Below the pieces are notes generated by a model. That model was not told where the DNA came from, did not search any database, and was given only the letters and a program-made list of their open reading frames with translations. A DNA stretch of 5,872 nucleotides from NCBI GenBank assembly GCA_964605715.1, contig CAZSDV010000087.1:1-5872 (forward strand), read 5' to 3'. Shown here piece by piece: positions 1 through 5,872 of this stretch. The stretch's first letter is position 1; each line of letters opens with the position of its first letter. A program made the translations under genes and the position numbers. This DNA is from JAPUME01 sp964605715 (GTDB taxonomy: Bacteria > Acidobacteriota > Terriglobia > UBA7540 > JAPUME01).

Positions 1-2
1 AG

Positions 3-89
3 GTCTGGGGTGAACACTTTGGCCCCCCGGCGGTCGGAACCGAAAAAATCGTCAAGAATACCATTGCATCTCTATGGCCCAAAGAGTGA
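3..89 (+). CDS. C-terminal end of an unrecognised protein (partial, runs in from the left edge)
   Basis: Reading from base 3 gives 28 sense codons and a TGA stop at 87-89. The peptide looks like a natural C-terminus: it begins VWGEHFGPPAVG and ends in a short amphipathic helix-like stretch (EKIVKNTIASLWPKE). Two of the three forward frames are less protein-like; one hits a stop within four codons. The stop lies 100 bases before the next start on the same strand, so this gene may be the first member of the cluster. I do not recognise the family from so short a tail and assign no function. A 28-codon open run at a window edge can arise by chance, so the call rests mostly on amino-acid composition and the fit to the gene order. 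Confidence 0.45.
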   Translation, partial: VWGEHFGPPAVGTEKIVKNTIASLWPKE

Positions 90-189
90 TAATGCCCCAG
101 CATAGCCAAATAATAATAGTAATTGAGGTTGAGGTTAGGGAGTAATAACAGGATCGCTTGGCAACGGAAATGAATGCCTCCTCAAGAAC
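90..189 (+). other. Short intergenic region upstream of the PSD1 gene
   Basis: This 100-base gap is AT-rich in its middle (a run of taa/ata triplets near 108-120) and contains a small tandem repeat, TTGAGG at 123-128 and again at 129-134, followed by TTAGGG. The TTGAGG copies resemble a -35 box, but I see no convincing -10 box at normal spacing, so no promoter is called. No hairpin followed by a T-run is visible after the upstream stop, so read-through from the preceding gene is possible. The PSD1 start at 190 has no strong Shine-Dalgarno sequence; only a weak AAGAA lies immediately before it. Confidence 0.4.
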
Positions 190-3100
190 ATGAAAGCCTG
201 GTCCCCACAACTGACAGTGCTACTCTTTGCAGGAGTGGTGGTCGCTGGACAAGCACAGAATACCAAGCCGACCGTCCTCTTTGAAGAGCGCATTAAGCCA
301 ATATTAGATGCCTGTGTGACCTGCCACAGCGGTGCTGCTCCTACCGGTTCTCTTGATCTAACCAGCCGTACATCAGCCCTGAAGGGAGGAAAGTCAGGCC
401 CAGCATTAGCTCCAGGTCATGCTGGTAGAAGCCTATTATACAAGTTAGTCTCATCAGAAAAAATGCCGCCGGCTAACCCTCTTTCGGTATCTGAGATTAC
501 AGCAATCCGTGAGTGGATTAATTCTGGAGCACTATGGGGGGGCAGCCTAAACTCAAAGCGCGCAGGGCTGGATTGGTGGGCCCTACAACAACTCATCCGA
601 CCCCCGGTGCCTGAAGTCCAGAACAAGACGTGGGTCCGAAATCCCATCGATGCTTTTGTCCTTGAAAAGCTAGAGGCTAAAAGCCTACCCCCTTCCCCTG
701 CTGCCGAAAAGTTGAAGTTAATTCGCCGGGCTACTTACGATTTGCACGGCCTGCCACCGACACCCGAAGAAATTGATGTCTTCCTTAATGACCCTTCGCA
801 CGATGCCTACGAAAAGCTTCTTGACAGACTCTTGGCTTCCCCTCACTACGGGGTACGCTGGGGTCGTCATTGGCTTGATGTAGCGCGATTCGGAGAGAGC
901 CAAGGTTATGAACGCGATAAAATTCGTGATCATGCTTGGTTGTATCGGGACTACGTGATCGAAAGTTTCAATCAGGATAAGTCGTACCTCCAATTTATCA
1001 AGGAGCAGATTGCAGGCGACGTACTTGAGCCGGTTACGCGCGAAGGCATCATTGCCACCGGTTTCCTCGTTGCCGGACCATGGGATGAGGTAGGTGCTAA
1101 CCAACAGAGCGCTATTCAAAGAGCGCGCACTCGGGAGGAAGAGCTCAGCGACATCGTCGGCGCCGTTTCCCAATCCTTCCTAGGAATGACGGCTAACTGC
1201 GCACGCTGTCATGATCATAAGTTTGATCCTATTCCCCAGCGAGACTACTTCCGGCTCAAGGCAGTATTTGAAGGTGCGTTTCACGGCAATCGGTCCATTC
1301 TAACCCCGAAAGAAACCGAGGTTCGAGAACGAAGAATTGCATCCTCCCAAAACCAAATACAAGTACTCAAAGATGAAATCTCCGCCCTTGAAGAGAGTGC
1401 ACGCCAAAAAGTGCTAGCCAAAAAGGGCTATATTCCCGACGAAACCCTACCTAAGCCTATTGCAAGATGGACCTTCGACGTGGGTGCCTTAGACGCAATC
1501 GGTGGGCTCCACGGAACACTACAGGGCAGCGCAAAGATAACTGAAAATCGGTTAAAGTTCATTGGAGATAGAGGGTCAGTGGAAACTCGGCCATTAACCC
1601 AGAATCTAGAAGAAAAGACTTTTGAGGCCTGGGTGCAGCTAACAAACCTGGAAAGGGGAGGGGTGGTGTTGAGCGTGGAAAATCTCAGACTTCCTCCGGA
1701 TGGAATTCGCAATATCACCGACAGACTCCTCTATAATCCAGGAGGTAATGATTCTACTGTGGCTCCCAGAGGATGGCGCAATTCTAGTGAATATAAACGT
1801 CGCTCCAAAGACATACGGAATGTTCCCTCGGAAAATGCGGCCCCTGATGAATTGATTCAAGTTGTTGCCGTCTACAGCGCCGACCACCTCATTAGTATTT
1901 ACCGGAACGGTGTGATGTACGGGAAACCTTACCTCCCCAAAATCAGCGACCCAGGGGGAAAGCTCCAGATGTTTCCTGCTGGCAAGGCTGTCGTCAAGTT
2001 TAGTGGAGACTCTAGCAAAAAGTCGCTCGGCGGCGTGGAGATTGATGAAGCACGATTATACAACCGGGCCCTGACCGCAGAGCAAATCGGGCAATCCTTC
2101 CGAGCAGGTGTATCGAGTGTCGGGCTCATCGAGCTACTGGAGCAGATGACCGACAACCAGCGTAGCAGACGCGAAGCGCTCCTGGCCAAAATCACAGAAG
2201 AGGAAGAGGTTCTCAAGGCAGTTCCTTCTGCCCCGTTGAGTTACGGGGCAAATTCCCGTCAACCAGGCCCCACTTTTTTTCTGGAACGGGGAGACCCATC
2301 CATTAAGAGAGAACGGGTTAGCGCCGGAGCACTTTCAGCTTTACAGACACTCTCACCAAATTTTTCTTTACCGGAGGATGCTCCCGAGGGATTGAGGCGA
2401 CTGAAGCTAGCCGAGTGGATCAGCAATCCCGACAACCCGCTGACGGGGCGGGTTATGGTAAATCGAATCTGGCACTATCATTTCGGCCAAGGAATTGTCT
2501 CCACTCCCAACGACTTCGGGTTCAATGGTGATCAGCCCACTCATAAGGAATTGATCGACTGGCTAGCAACTGAATTCATCGCTCAGGGCTGGAAGGCAAA
2601 AAAGCTACACAAATTAATTATGCTTTCTAATACCTATAGGCAATCTTCGGACCTCAATAAGAAGGCCGTTGAAATAGATTCAGGAAATCGGCTCCTTTGG
2701 AGATTTTCACCGCGAAGACTGGAAGGGGAAGCAATCCGCGATTCGATGCTGATGGTAAGTGGACAGCTCAATCCCGCCCTTAGCGGTCCAGGCTTCCGGC
2801 CATTTGACATTTACATAAACAATAACCATTTTTATAAATTGACTGATCCGGACGGCCCTGAGTTCAATCGACGTTCAGTGTATCGAATTGTTGTACGCTC
2901 CGGACGGGACCCCCTCCTGAAATCATTCGACTGCCCTGATGCCTCGGCAGCGGCACCAAAACGGTCCGTAACGACAACTCCAATCCAATCATTACAGTTA
3001 ATGAATAGCCCATTTTTATTGCGCCAGGCAGATCTTTTTGCTACCCGAATAAAGAAGGAAGTCGGTGTCAATAAAATAGCAGGGCTAACCCAAGCTTACC

Positions 3101-3228
3101 ACCTGGCCTTTGGCCGAAACCCAACTCCAAAGGAAGCTGGAATCGCCCTTTCCCATTTACAGGAATATGGAATGGAGAGTCTGTGTTGGGCTTTGTTGAA
3201 CTCCAGCGAGTTTTTGTATTTAAATTAA
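190..3228 (+). CDS. PSD1-type exported c-type cytochrome protein: PSCyt1-DUF1549-LamG-DUF1553
   Basis: A 1012-residue exported protein with all family modules intact. A Sec signal peptide (MK, hydrophobic core at about 8-19, likely cleavage after A22) is followed by a PSCyt1 cytochrome-c-like domain (about 28-115), with haem motif CVTCH at 42-46 and a probable methionine ligand M92 in KMPP. DUF1549/PSCyt2 covers about 150-355 and has a second haem motif, CARCH at 337-341, in the family signature CARCHDHKFDPI. A LamG/concanavalin-like module follows (about 424-640: IARWTFD at the start, IDEARLYNRALTAEQI at the end). DUF1553 (about 735-1005) has NPLTGRVMVNRIW at 749-761 and the typical ending LLNSSEFLYLN. 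Predicted helices at 375-411 and 646-676 flank LamG. These families, first defined in Rhodopirellula baltica, have no settled reaction; electron transfer in the cell envelope is inferred from the haem motifs. The start is the first ATG after an in-frame TAG at 136 and leads directly into the signal peptide. The DUF1501 partner lies 184 bases downstream. Confidence 0.95.
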   Translation: MKAWSPQLTVLLFAGVVVAGQAQNTKPTVLFEERIKPILDACVTCHSGAAPTGSLDLTSRTSALKGGKSGPALAPGHAGRSLLYKLVSSEKMPPANPLSVSEITAIREWINSGALWGGSLNSKRAGLDWWALQQLIRPPVPEVQNKTWVRNPIDAFVLEKLEAKSLPPSPAAEKLKLIRRATYDLHGLPPTPEEIDVFLNDPSHDAYEKLLDRLLASPHYGVRWGRHWLDVARFGESQGYERDKIRDHAWLYRDYVIESFNQDKSYLQFIKEQIAGDVLEPVTREGIIATGFLVAGPWDEVGANQQSAIQRARTREEELSDIVGAVSQSFLGMTANCARCHDHKFDPIPQRDYFRLKAVFEGAFHGNRSILTPKETEVRERRIASSQNQIQVLKDEISALEESARQKVLAKKGYIPDETLPKPIARWTFDVGALDAIGGLHGTLQGSAKITENRLKFIGDRGSVETRPLTQNLEEKTFEAWVQLTNLERGGVVLSVENLRLPPDGIRNITDRLLYNPGGNDSTVAPRGWRNSSEYKRRSKDIRNVPSENAAPDELIQVVAVYSADHLISIYRNGVMYGKPYLPKISDPGGKLQMFPAGKAVVKFSGDSSKKSLGGVEIDEARLYNRALTAEQIGQSFRAGVSSVGLIELLEQMTDNQRSRREALLAKITEEEEVLKAVPSAPLSYGANSRQPGPTFFLERGDPSIKRERVSAGALSALQTLSPNFSLPEDAPEGLRRLKLAEWISNPDNPLTGRVMVNRIWHYHFGQGIVSTPNDFGFNGDQPTHKELIDWLATEFIAQGWKAKKLHKLIMLSNTYRQSSDLNKKAVEIDSGNRLLWRFSPRRLEGEAIRDSMLMVSGQLNPALSGPGFRPFDIYINNNHFYKLTDPDGPEFNRRSVYRIVVRSGRDPLLKSFDCPDASAAAPKRSVTTTPIQSLQLMNSPFLLRQADLFATRIKKEVGVNKIAGLTQAYHLAFGRNPTPKEAGIALSHLQEYGMESLCWALLNSSEFLYLN

Positions 3229-3412
3229 GTTTCACGAAGGCAATGATGATGATCTCAGATTACAGCGTGCCCAAAAGGATGCGATGGAACGCAATCCTGT
3301 TCAGGTGTGAGTAAGCTCAAGGTAAACTTGACAGGTAATTGCAGATCCTAACATTTTATGTAAAAAGAGGGTCGACTTGAAAAATACTTCAAAAACTCTA
3401 AGAAACTAGAAG
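3229..3412 (+). other. Intergenic region between the PSD1 and DUF1501 genes
   Basis: This 184-base gap is longer than the few bases often separating such gene pairs. It contains a possible mini-ORF (3243-3314), a perfect TTGACA hexamer at 3328-3333, and an A-rich stretch (3361-3412) leading to the DUF1501 start. I see no hairpin followed by a T-run, so there is no recognisable intrinsic terminator after the PSD1 gene. The DUF1501 start has no clear Shine-Dalgarno sequence, only AGAAG directly abutting the ATG. The A-rich leader may help initiation instead. Confidence 0.5.
3328..3354 (+). promoter_or_regulatory. Possible sigma-70-like promoter for the DUF1501-cupin pair
   Basis: TTGACA at 3328-3333 matches the -35 consensus exactly. 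TAACAT at 3349-3354 matches four of six -10 positions, but the spacer is only 15 bases, shorter than the usual 16-18. It lies about 59 bases before the DUF1501 ATG, a sensible leader length. The placement suggests the DUF1501 and cupin genes could be expressed apart from the PSD1 gene. Promoter rules in the likely host phylum are poorly known and one exact hexamer is weak evidence. Confidence 0.25.
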
Positions 3413-4879
3413 ATGCCAAAGGAAAAAAATTTAAACGTCCAGAGGTTTACCTCGCTACCACGCCGCCATTTCCTCTGGCAGGTGGGAGGTGGGCTAGGAG
3501 CAATAGCTTTTGGTTGGTTGTTAAGCGAAGAAGGTCTGGCAGCGAGCCAAAACAGATTATCCCCTAAATCCAGCTACGTCCCCAAGCCGCCACATTTTCC
3601 AGCCAAAGCAAAACGGATTGTTCACATTTTTGCTGCGGGCGGAGTCAGTCACGTTGATACTTTTGACTACAAACCAGATCTGGTCAAGCATGACGGCAAA
3701 GCAATTAAAAACAAAGGTGAGATCGACACTTTTTTTGGCAAGCCTGGCAATCTGATGAAAAGCTTATGGGATTTCCGGCGCCGAGGTGAGAGTGGTCTAT
3801 GGGTAAGCGATCTACTTCCCCACCTGGCCACCTGCGTGGACGACATAACCTTCATTCATTCCATGGTAGCAAAAAGCTCCAACCATACACCGGCCTCGTT
3901 TCAGATGAACAGTGGGTTTATCAGGAATGGATTTCCATCCATGGGCTCCTGGGCCTCATATGGGCTAGGCACGGAAAATCAGGATCTACCTGCATTTGTT
4001 GTCTTGCCCGATCCACGAGGTCTACCACCGGGTGGCTCAATCAACTGGACAGCAGGCTTTCTGCCCGCCGCGCATCAAGGGGTGGGGTTTCAAGCTTCCG
4101 GTGAACCCATTATGAATTTGTCCACACCAGAAAGAATTCAGCCCCAACAGCGCAAAGCAGAGCTAGAATTGCTCAGGAAAATGAATCAAAATTATCTTGA
4201 GGAAAACCCAGGTGAGAGCACACTGGAAGCCCGCCTTCAATCATATGAATTAGCGGCTCGGATGCAACTCAGCGTACCCGAAGCCGTGGATTTAGATACA
4301 GAAAATCAGGAGACAAAAAACCTTTACGGTCTCGATTCCGAGATAACCGCGGGTTTCGGTCGCAACTGCCTGATGGCTAGGCGCCTGCTAGAGCGTGGCG
4401 TCCGAATGGTCCAAGTGTGGAACGGCGGTCACCTGGGATCACCCCGAATCAACTGGGATGCCCATGAAAACGTCCATGACAACCATGGTAAACAGGCGGC
4501 GATCATGGATAAGCCTGTTGCCGGACTATTGAAAGATCTAAAAACACGCGGCATGTTGGAAGATACCCTGGTCGTTTGGTCGACTGAATTCGGGCGGACT
4601 CCCTTCACTCAGGGCATCGGCGAGAAGGGGCGCGACCACCATCAACATGCCTTTACTTGCTGGCTCGCCGGTGCAGGCCTAAAGCCTGGATTCAGTTATG
4701 GCTCGTCCGATGAAGTCGGCTACAACGTTGGGCAAAATCCAGTGACGATATACGACTTCCATGCTACGATCCTACACCTATTGGGCCTCGACCATAAACG
4801 GCTAACTCATTACCACAATGGCATCCAGCGACGCCTAACCGACGTACATGGCCATGTATTGGAAGCATTGCTTGCTTAA
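3413..4879 (+). CDS. DUF1501 family protein, Tat-exported, alkaline phosphatase/sulfatase-fold partner of PSD1
   Basis: A 488-residue protein of normal family length. The N-terminus has a twin-arginine signal: PRRHFL at 16-21, then a glycine-rich hydrophobic stretch to about 37, with a likely cut near A43-A44. The DUF1501 body runs from about 60 to the end. Family landmarks are AGGVSHVDTFDYKP (75-88), NHTPA (157-161), MGSWASYGLG (177-186), GFLPAAHQG (215-223), WDAHENVHDNH (348-358), TEFGRTP (391-397), GRDHHQH (406-412), and a closing LLGLDHKRLTHY block. DUF1501 belongs to the alkaline phosphatase superfamily; by analogy D82, H351, E392 and H409 are candidate metal or active-site residues, but this is inference and no reaction is proven for the family. 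Tat export suggests folding, perhaps metal loading, before transport. An in-frame TAG at 3407-3409, just before the ATG at 3413, rules out an upstream start. It is the usual neighbour of DUF1549/DUF1553 proteins and is followed 31 bases later by the cupin gene. Confidence 0.95.
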   Translation: MPKEKNLNVQRFTSLPRRHFLWQVGGGLGAIAFGWLLSEEGLAASQNRLSPKSSYVPKPPHFPAKAKRIVHIFAAGGVSHVDTFDYKPDLVKHDGKAIKNKGEIDTFFGKPGNLMKSLWDFRRRGESGLWVSDLLPHLATCVDDITFIHSMVAKSSNHTPASFQMNSGFIRNGFPSMGSWASYGLGTENQDLPAFVVLPDPRGLPPGGSINWTAGFLPAAHQGVGFQASGEPIMNLSTPERIQPQQRKAELELLRKMNQNYLEENPGESTLEARLQSYELAARMQLSVPEAVDLDTENQETKNLYGLDSEITAGFGRNCLMARRLLERGVRMVQVWNGGHLGSPRINWDAHENVHDNHGKQAAIMDKPVAGLLKDLKTRGMLEDTLVVWSTEFGRTPFTQGIGEKGRDHHQHAFTCWLAGAGLKPGFSYGSSDEVGYNVGQNPVTIYDFHATILHLLGLDHKRLTHYHNGIQRRLTDVHGHVLEALLA

Positions 4880-4897
4880 GTGCTTAGAGAGATTAAT

Positions 4898-4902
4898 GGA
4901 GG
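4898..4902 (+). promoter_or_regulatory. Shine-Dalgarno GGAGG that decides the cupin gene start
   Basis: GGAGG sits 8 bases before GTG at 4911, ideal spacing, and is the best ribosome binding site in the window. Starting at the GTG gives MKRLHAFCGCLLLCG, a regular signal peptide with basic residues directly before the hydrophobic core. The earlier in-frame ATG at 4848 lies inside the DUF1501 gene and would add 21 residues of unlike character. The ATG at 4896 overlaps this site and has only a weak GAGAGA 3 bases upstream. Confidence 0.7.
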
Positions 4903-4910
4903 TTAGAAAA

Positions 4911-5723
4911 GTGAAGCGATTACATGCGTTTTGTGGATGTCTCCTGCTATGTGGTCTTCATTTCTGGATGCCTACTCAGAAGGCAAAAGGGTTTGATGGT
5001 CGGACTGTCAAGGTCTTAACCTTGGAAGATGGCGTTCCTTTTACCATGGGCCAAACTAATAGCTGGCGAATAATCTACCCTGCTATGGGGGCAAAAAAAT
5101 TTACTTTCAACTACGTCCAATCCTATCCGGGCGATGAATTTCCTCAGCATGTCCATGGCTCTTCTGACGATACCTTTCTGATTTTGCGAGGTGAGGTTGA
5201 TGTGCGCCAGGGAGATGTGCGGCGCAAACTCCCCACTGGACATGCAGCTTTTGTACCTGGCGGCCAGATCCATGGAACTATTACAACAGGAAACGGTGAG
5301 GCCATTGCAATCAGCTTTCAAGCACCTCCAGATTATCGTCTGTATACCGGCGAGCGAGATTCATCAAAGAGCGGAACTGAGGCTCCTAAGGGAATCATCA
5401 CCCCTGGTGCAGTCCAGTTAATGGAATTCCAAAATAAAGACGGGGAATTTGTTCATCCTGGGATGGGTTCAAATAGGATCTCCGTCTCCCATAGGAAATT
5501 GAAAGTTAACGGAGAGTTTATCGCAGAATTTCCCAACGATGGAGAAGGACTCCTTTTTGTGTGGCAGGGAGCCATTTCAGTAAGAGATCGATCTCGCACC
5601 TTCTCTGTGGCAGAAAAAGCCCTCCTTTTTGCTGCCCAGGCTGGGAGCTTAAGAGTTACTAATGCTGGCCCTAAAGAAGCTACTGTGATCGAAATAAAAT
5701 CACTCCCCAGCTGGGCCGAGTAA
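4911..5723 (+). CDS. Exported two-cupin protein, metal site only in the first half
   Basis: With the GTG start this is a 270-residue protein (291 if the ATG at 4848 inside the DUF1501 gene is used). Residues 1-26 form a signal peptide with three cysteines (C8, C10, C14). None sits in a good lipobox, so Sec secretion or membrane anchoring is likelier than lipidation. The first cupin (about 33-140) matches motif 1, G(X)5HXH(X)4E(X)6G, at G74-G94 with H80 and H82, but D87 replaces the usual glutamate. Motif 2 is present with G110, P116, G118 and H121. That leaves a plausible 3-His or 3-His-plus-Asp metal site. A second cupin-like half (about 165-265: GEGLLFVWQGAISV, then AEKALLFAAQAGSLRV) keeps the beta-strand and glycine pattern but has no histidines there, so it is probably structural. 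Many cupins are dioxygenases, isomerases or sugar binders; which applies here cannot be told. It lies 31 bases after the DUF1501 stop, with a strong Shine-Dalgarno sequence, and is likely co-transcribed. Confidence 0.88.
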   Translation: MKRLHAFCGCLLLCGLHFWMPTQKAKGFDGRTVKVLTLEDGVPFTMGQTNSWRIIYPAMGAKKFTFNYVQSYPGDEFPQHVHGSSDDTFLILRGEVDVRQGDVRRKLPTGHAAFVPGGQIHGTITTGNGEAIAISFQAPPDYRLYTGERDSSKSGTEAPKGIITPGAVQLMEFQNKDGEFVHPGMGSNRISVSHRKLKVNGEFIAEFPNDGEGLLFVWQGAISVRDRSRTFSVAEKALLFAAQAGSLRVTNAGPKEATVIEIKSLPSWAE

Positions 5724-5872
5724 CAACAAGTAGCAACTAGAATACCCCACAGGTACGATTCCTTGTTGAGAGATGTTAGGAGAACTTTCTTTCCACGGAG
5801 GGCGTATTGGTATCGACTTTGATTCTCTCGAAAAGTAGGATGGCTTCCTGGGTTTTTGGAATTGGAGGGGGA
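5724..5872 (+). other. Non-coding tail after the cupin gene
   Basis: This 149-base stretch contains no gene I can support. A 7-base inverted repeat, CAACAAG (5724-5730) and CTTGTTG (5762-5768), begins right after the cupin stop, but the 31-base loop and lack of a following T-run make it a poor terminator. The last bases (GGAGGGGG, 5864-5871) could be a ribosome binding site for a gene starting beyond the window, but no start codon is visible to test this. Confidence 0.4.

Noticed and set aside
123..134. Tandem TTGAGG as a -35 element for the PSD1 gene
   Set aside because: There is no acceptable -10 sequence 16-18 bases downstream of either copy.
718..1173. 151-codon open frame on the minus strand
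   Set aside because: It lies wholly antisense to the conserved DUF1549 domain, has no recognisable domain, and is explained as a shadow of the real gene.
3799..4104. 101-codon plus-strand frame inside the DUF1501 gene
   Set aside because: It overlaps the conserved NHTPA and MGSWASYGLG motifs of DUF1501 in another frame, and its peptide is low-quality and rich in Ser, Arg and Trp.
5016..5421. Minus-strand (5016-5321) and plus-strand (5191-5421) frames inside the cupin gene
   Set aside because: Both run across the conserved cupin motifs in other frames and have no recognisable features of their own.
5706..5715. Perfect palindrome CCCAGCTGGG at the end of the cupin gene
   Set aside because: It is inside coding sequence, has no loop to form a stable hairpin, and a 10-base palindrome is expected by chance at this scale.
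5724..5768. Inverted repeat CAACAAG/CTTGTTG as a terminator
   Set aside because: The stem is 7 base pairs with low GC, the loop is 31 bases, and no T-run follows.
5776..5870. Minus-strand open run that could be the C-terminus of a convergent gene entering from the right
   Set aside because: It is only about 31 codons open to the edge, which is likely by chance among six frames, and the peptide matches nothing I recognise.

Overview
The window carries a compact, single-strand (+) cluster of three complete genes with protein export signals. It is preceded by what looks like the last codons of a fourth gene on the same strand. In order: (i) the C-terminal tail of an unrecognised gene (3-89); (ii) a large Sec-exported c-type cytochrome-like protein with the domain order PSCyt1 / DUF1549 (PSCyt2) / LamG-like / DUF1553 (PSD1) (190-3228); (iii) a DUF1501 protein of the alkaline phosphatase/sulfatase fold superfamily with a twin-arginine signal (3413-4879); and (iv) a small exported protein with two cupin-like halves, of which only the first keeps metal-binding histidines (best start GTG at 4911, ending 5723). 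No RNA genes, CRISPR arrays, insertion sequences or other mobile-element signatures were seen.

Paired DUF1549/DUF1553 and DUF1501 genes, often in many copies per genome, are a hallmark of the Planctomycetota-Verrucomicrobiota-Lentisphaerota group. They also occur in some other, often marine or soil, lineages such as Acidobacteriota. The moderate GC content judged by eye and the protein style fit a planctomycete or verrucomicrobial bacterium. The exact lineage cannot be fixed from this window.

The three genes probably work together outside the cytoplasm. The first protein has two CxxCH haem-attachment motifs and a lectin-like LamG module framed by two predicted helical segments, suggesting an electron-accepting or electron-transferring protein that docks on a glycan or surface ligand. 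The DUF1501 protein is its standard genomic partner and is exported folded by Tat. The cupin protein is a less standard companion and may bind a metal in its N-terminal half. The substrate and reaction of PSD1/DUF1501 pairs are not established, so any pathway statement here is inference.

The spaces between genes are short (100, 184 and about 31 bases) plus a 149-base tail. The 184-base gap between the first two complete genes holds a possible promoter and a 23-codon mini-ORF. The 31-base gap before the cupin gene holds a strong Shine-Dalgarno sequence, arguing that the DUF1501 and cupin genes are co-transcribed.
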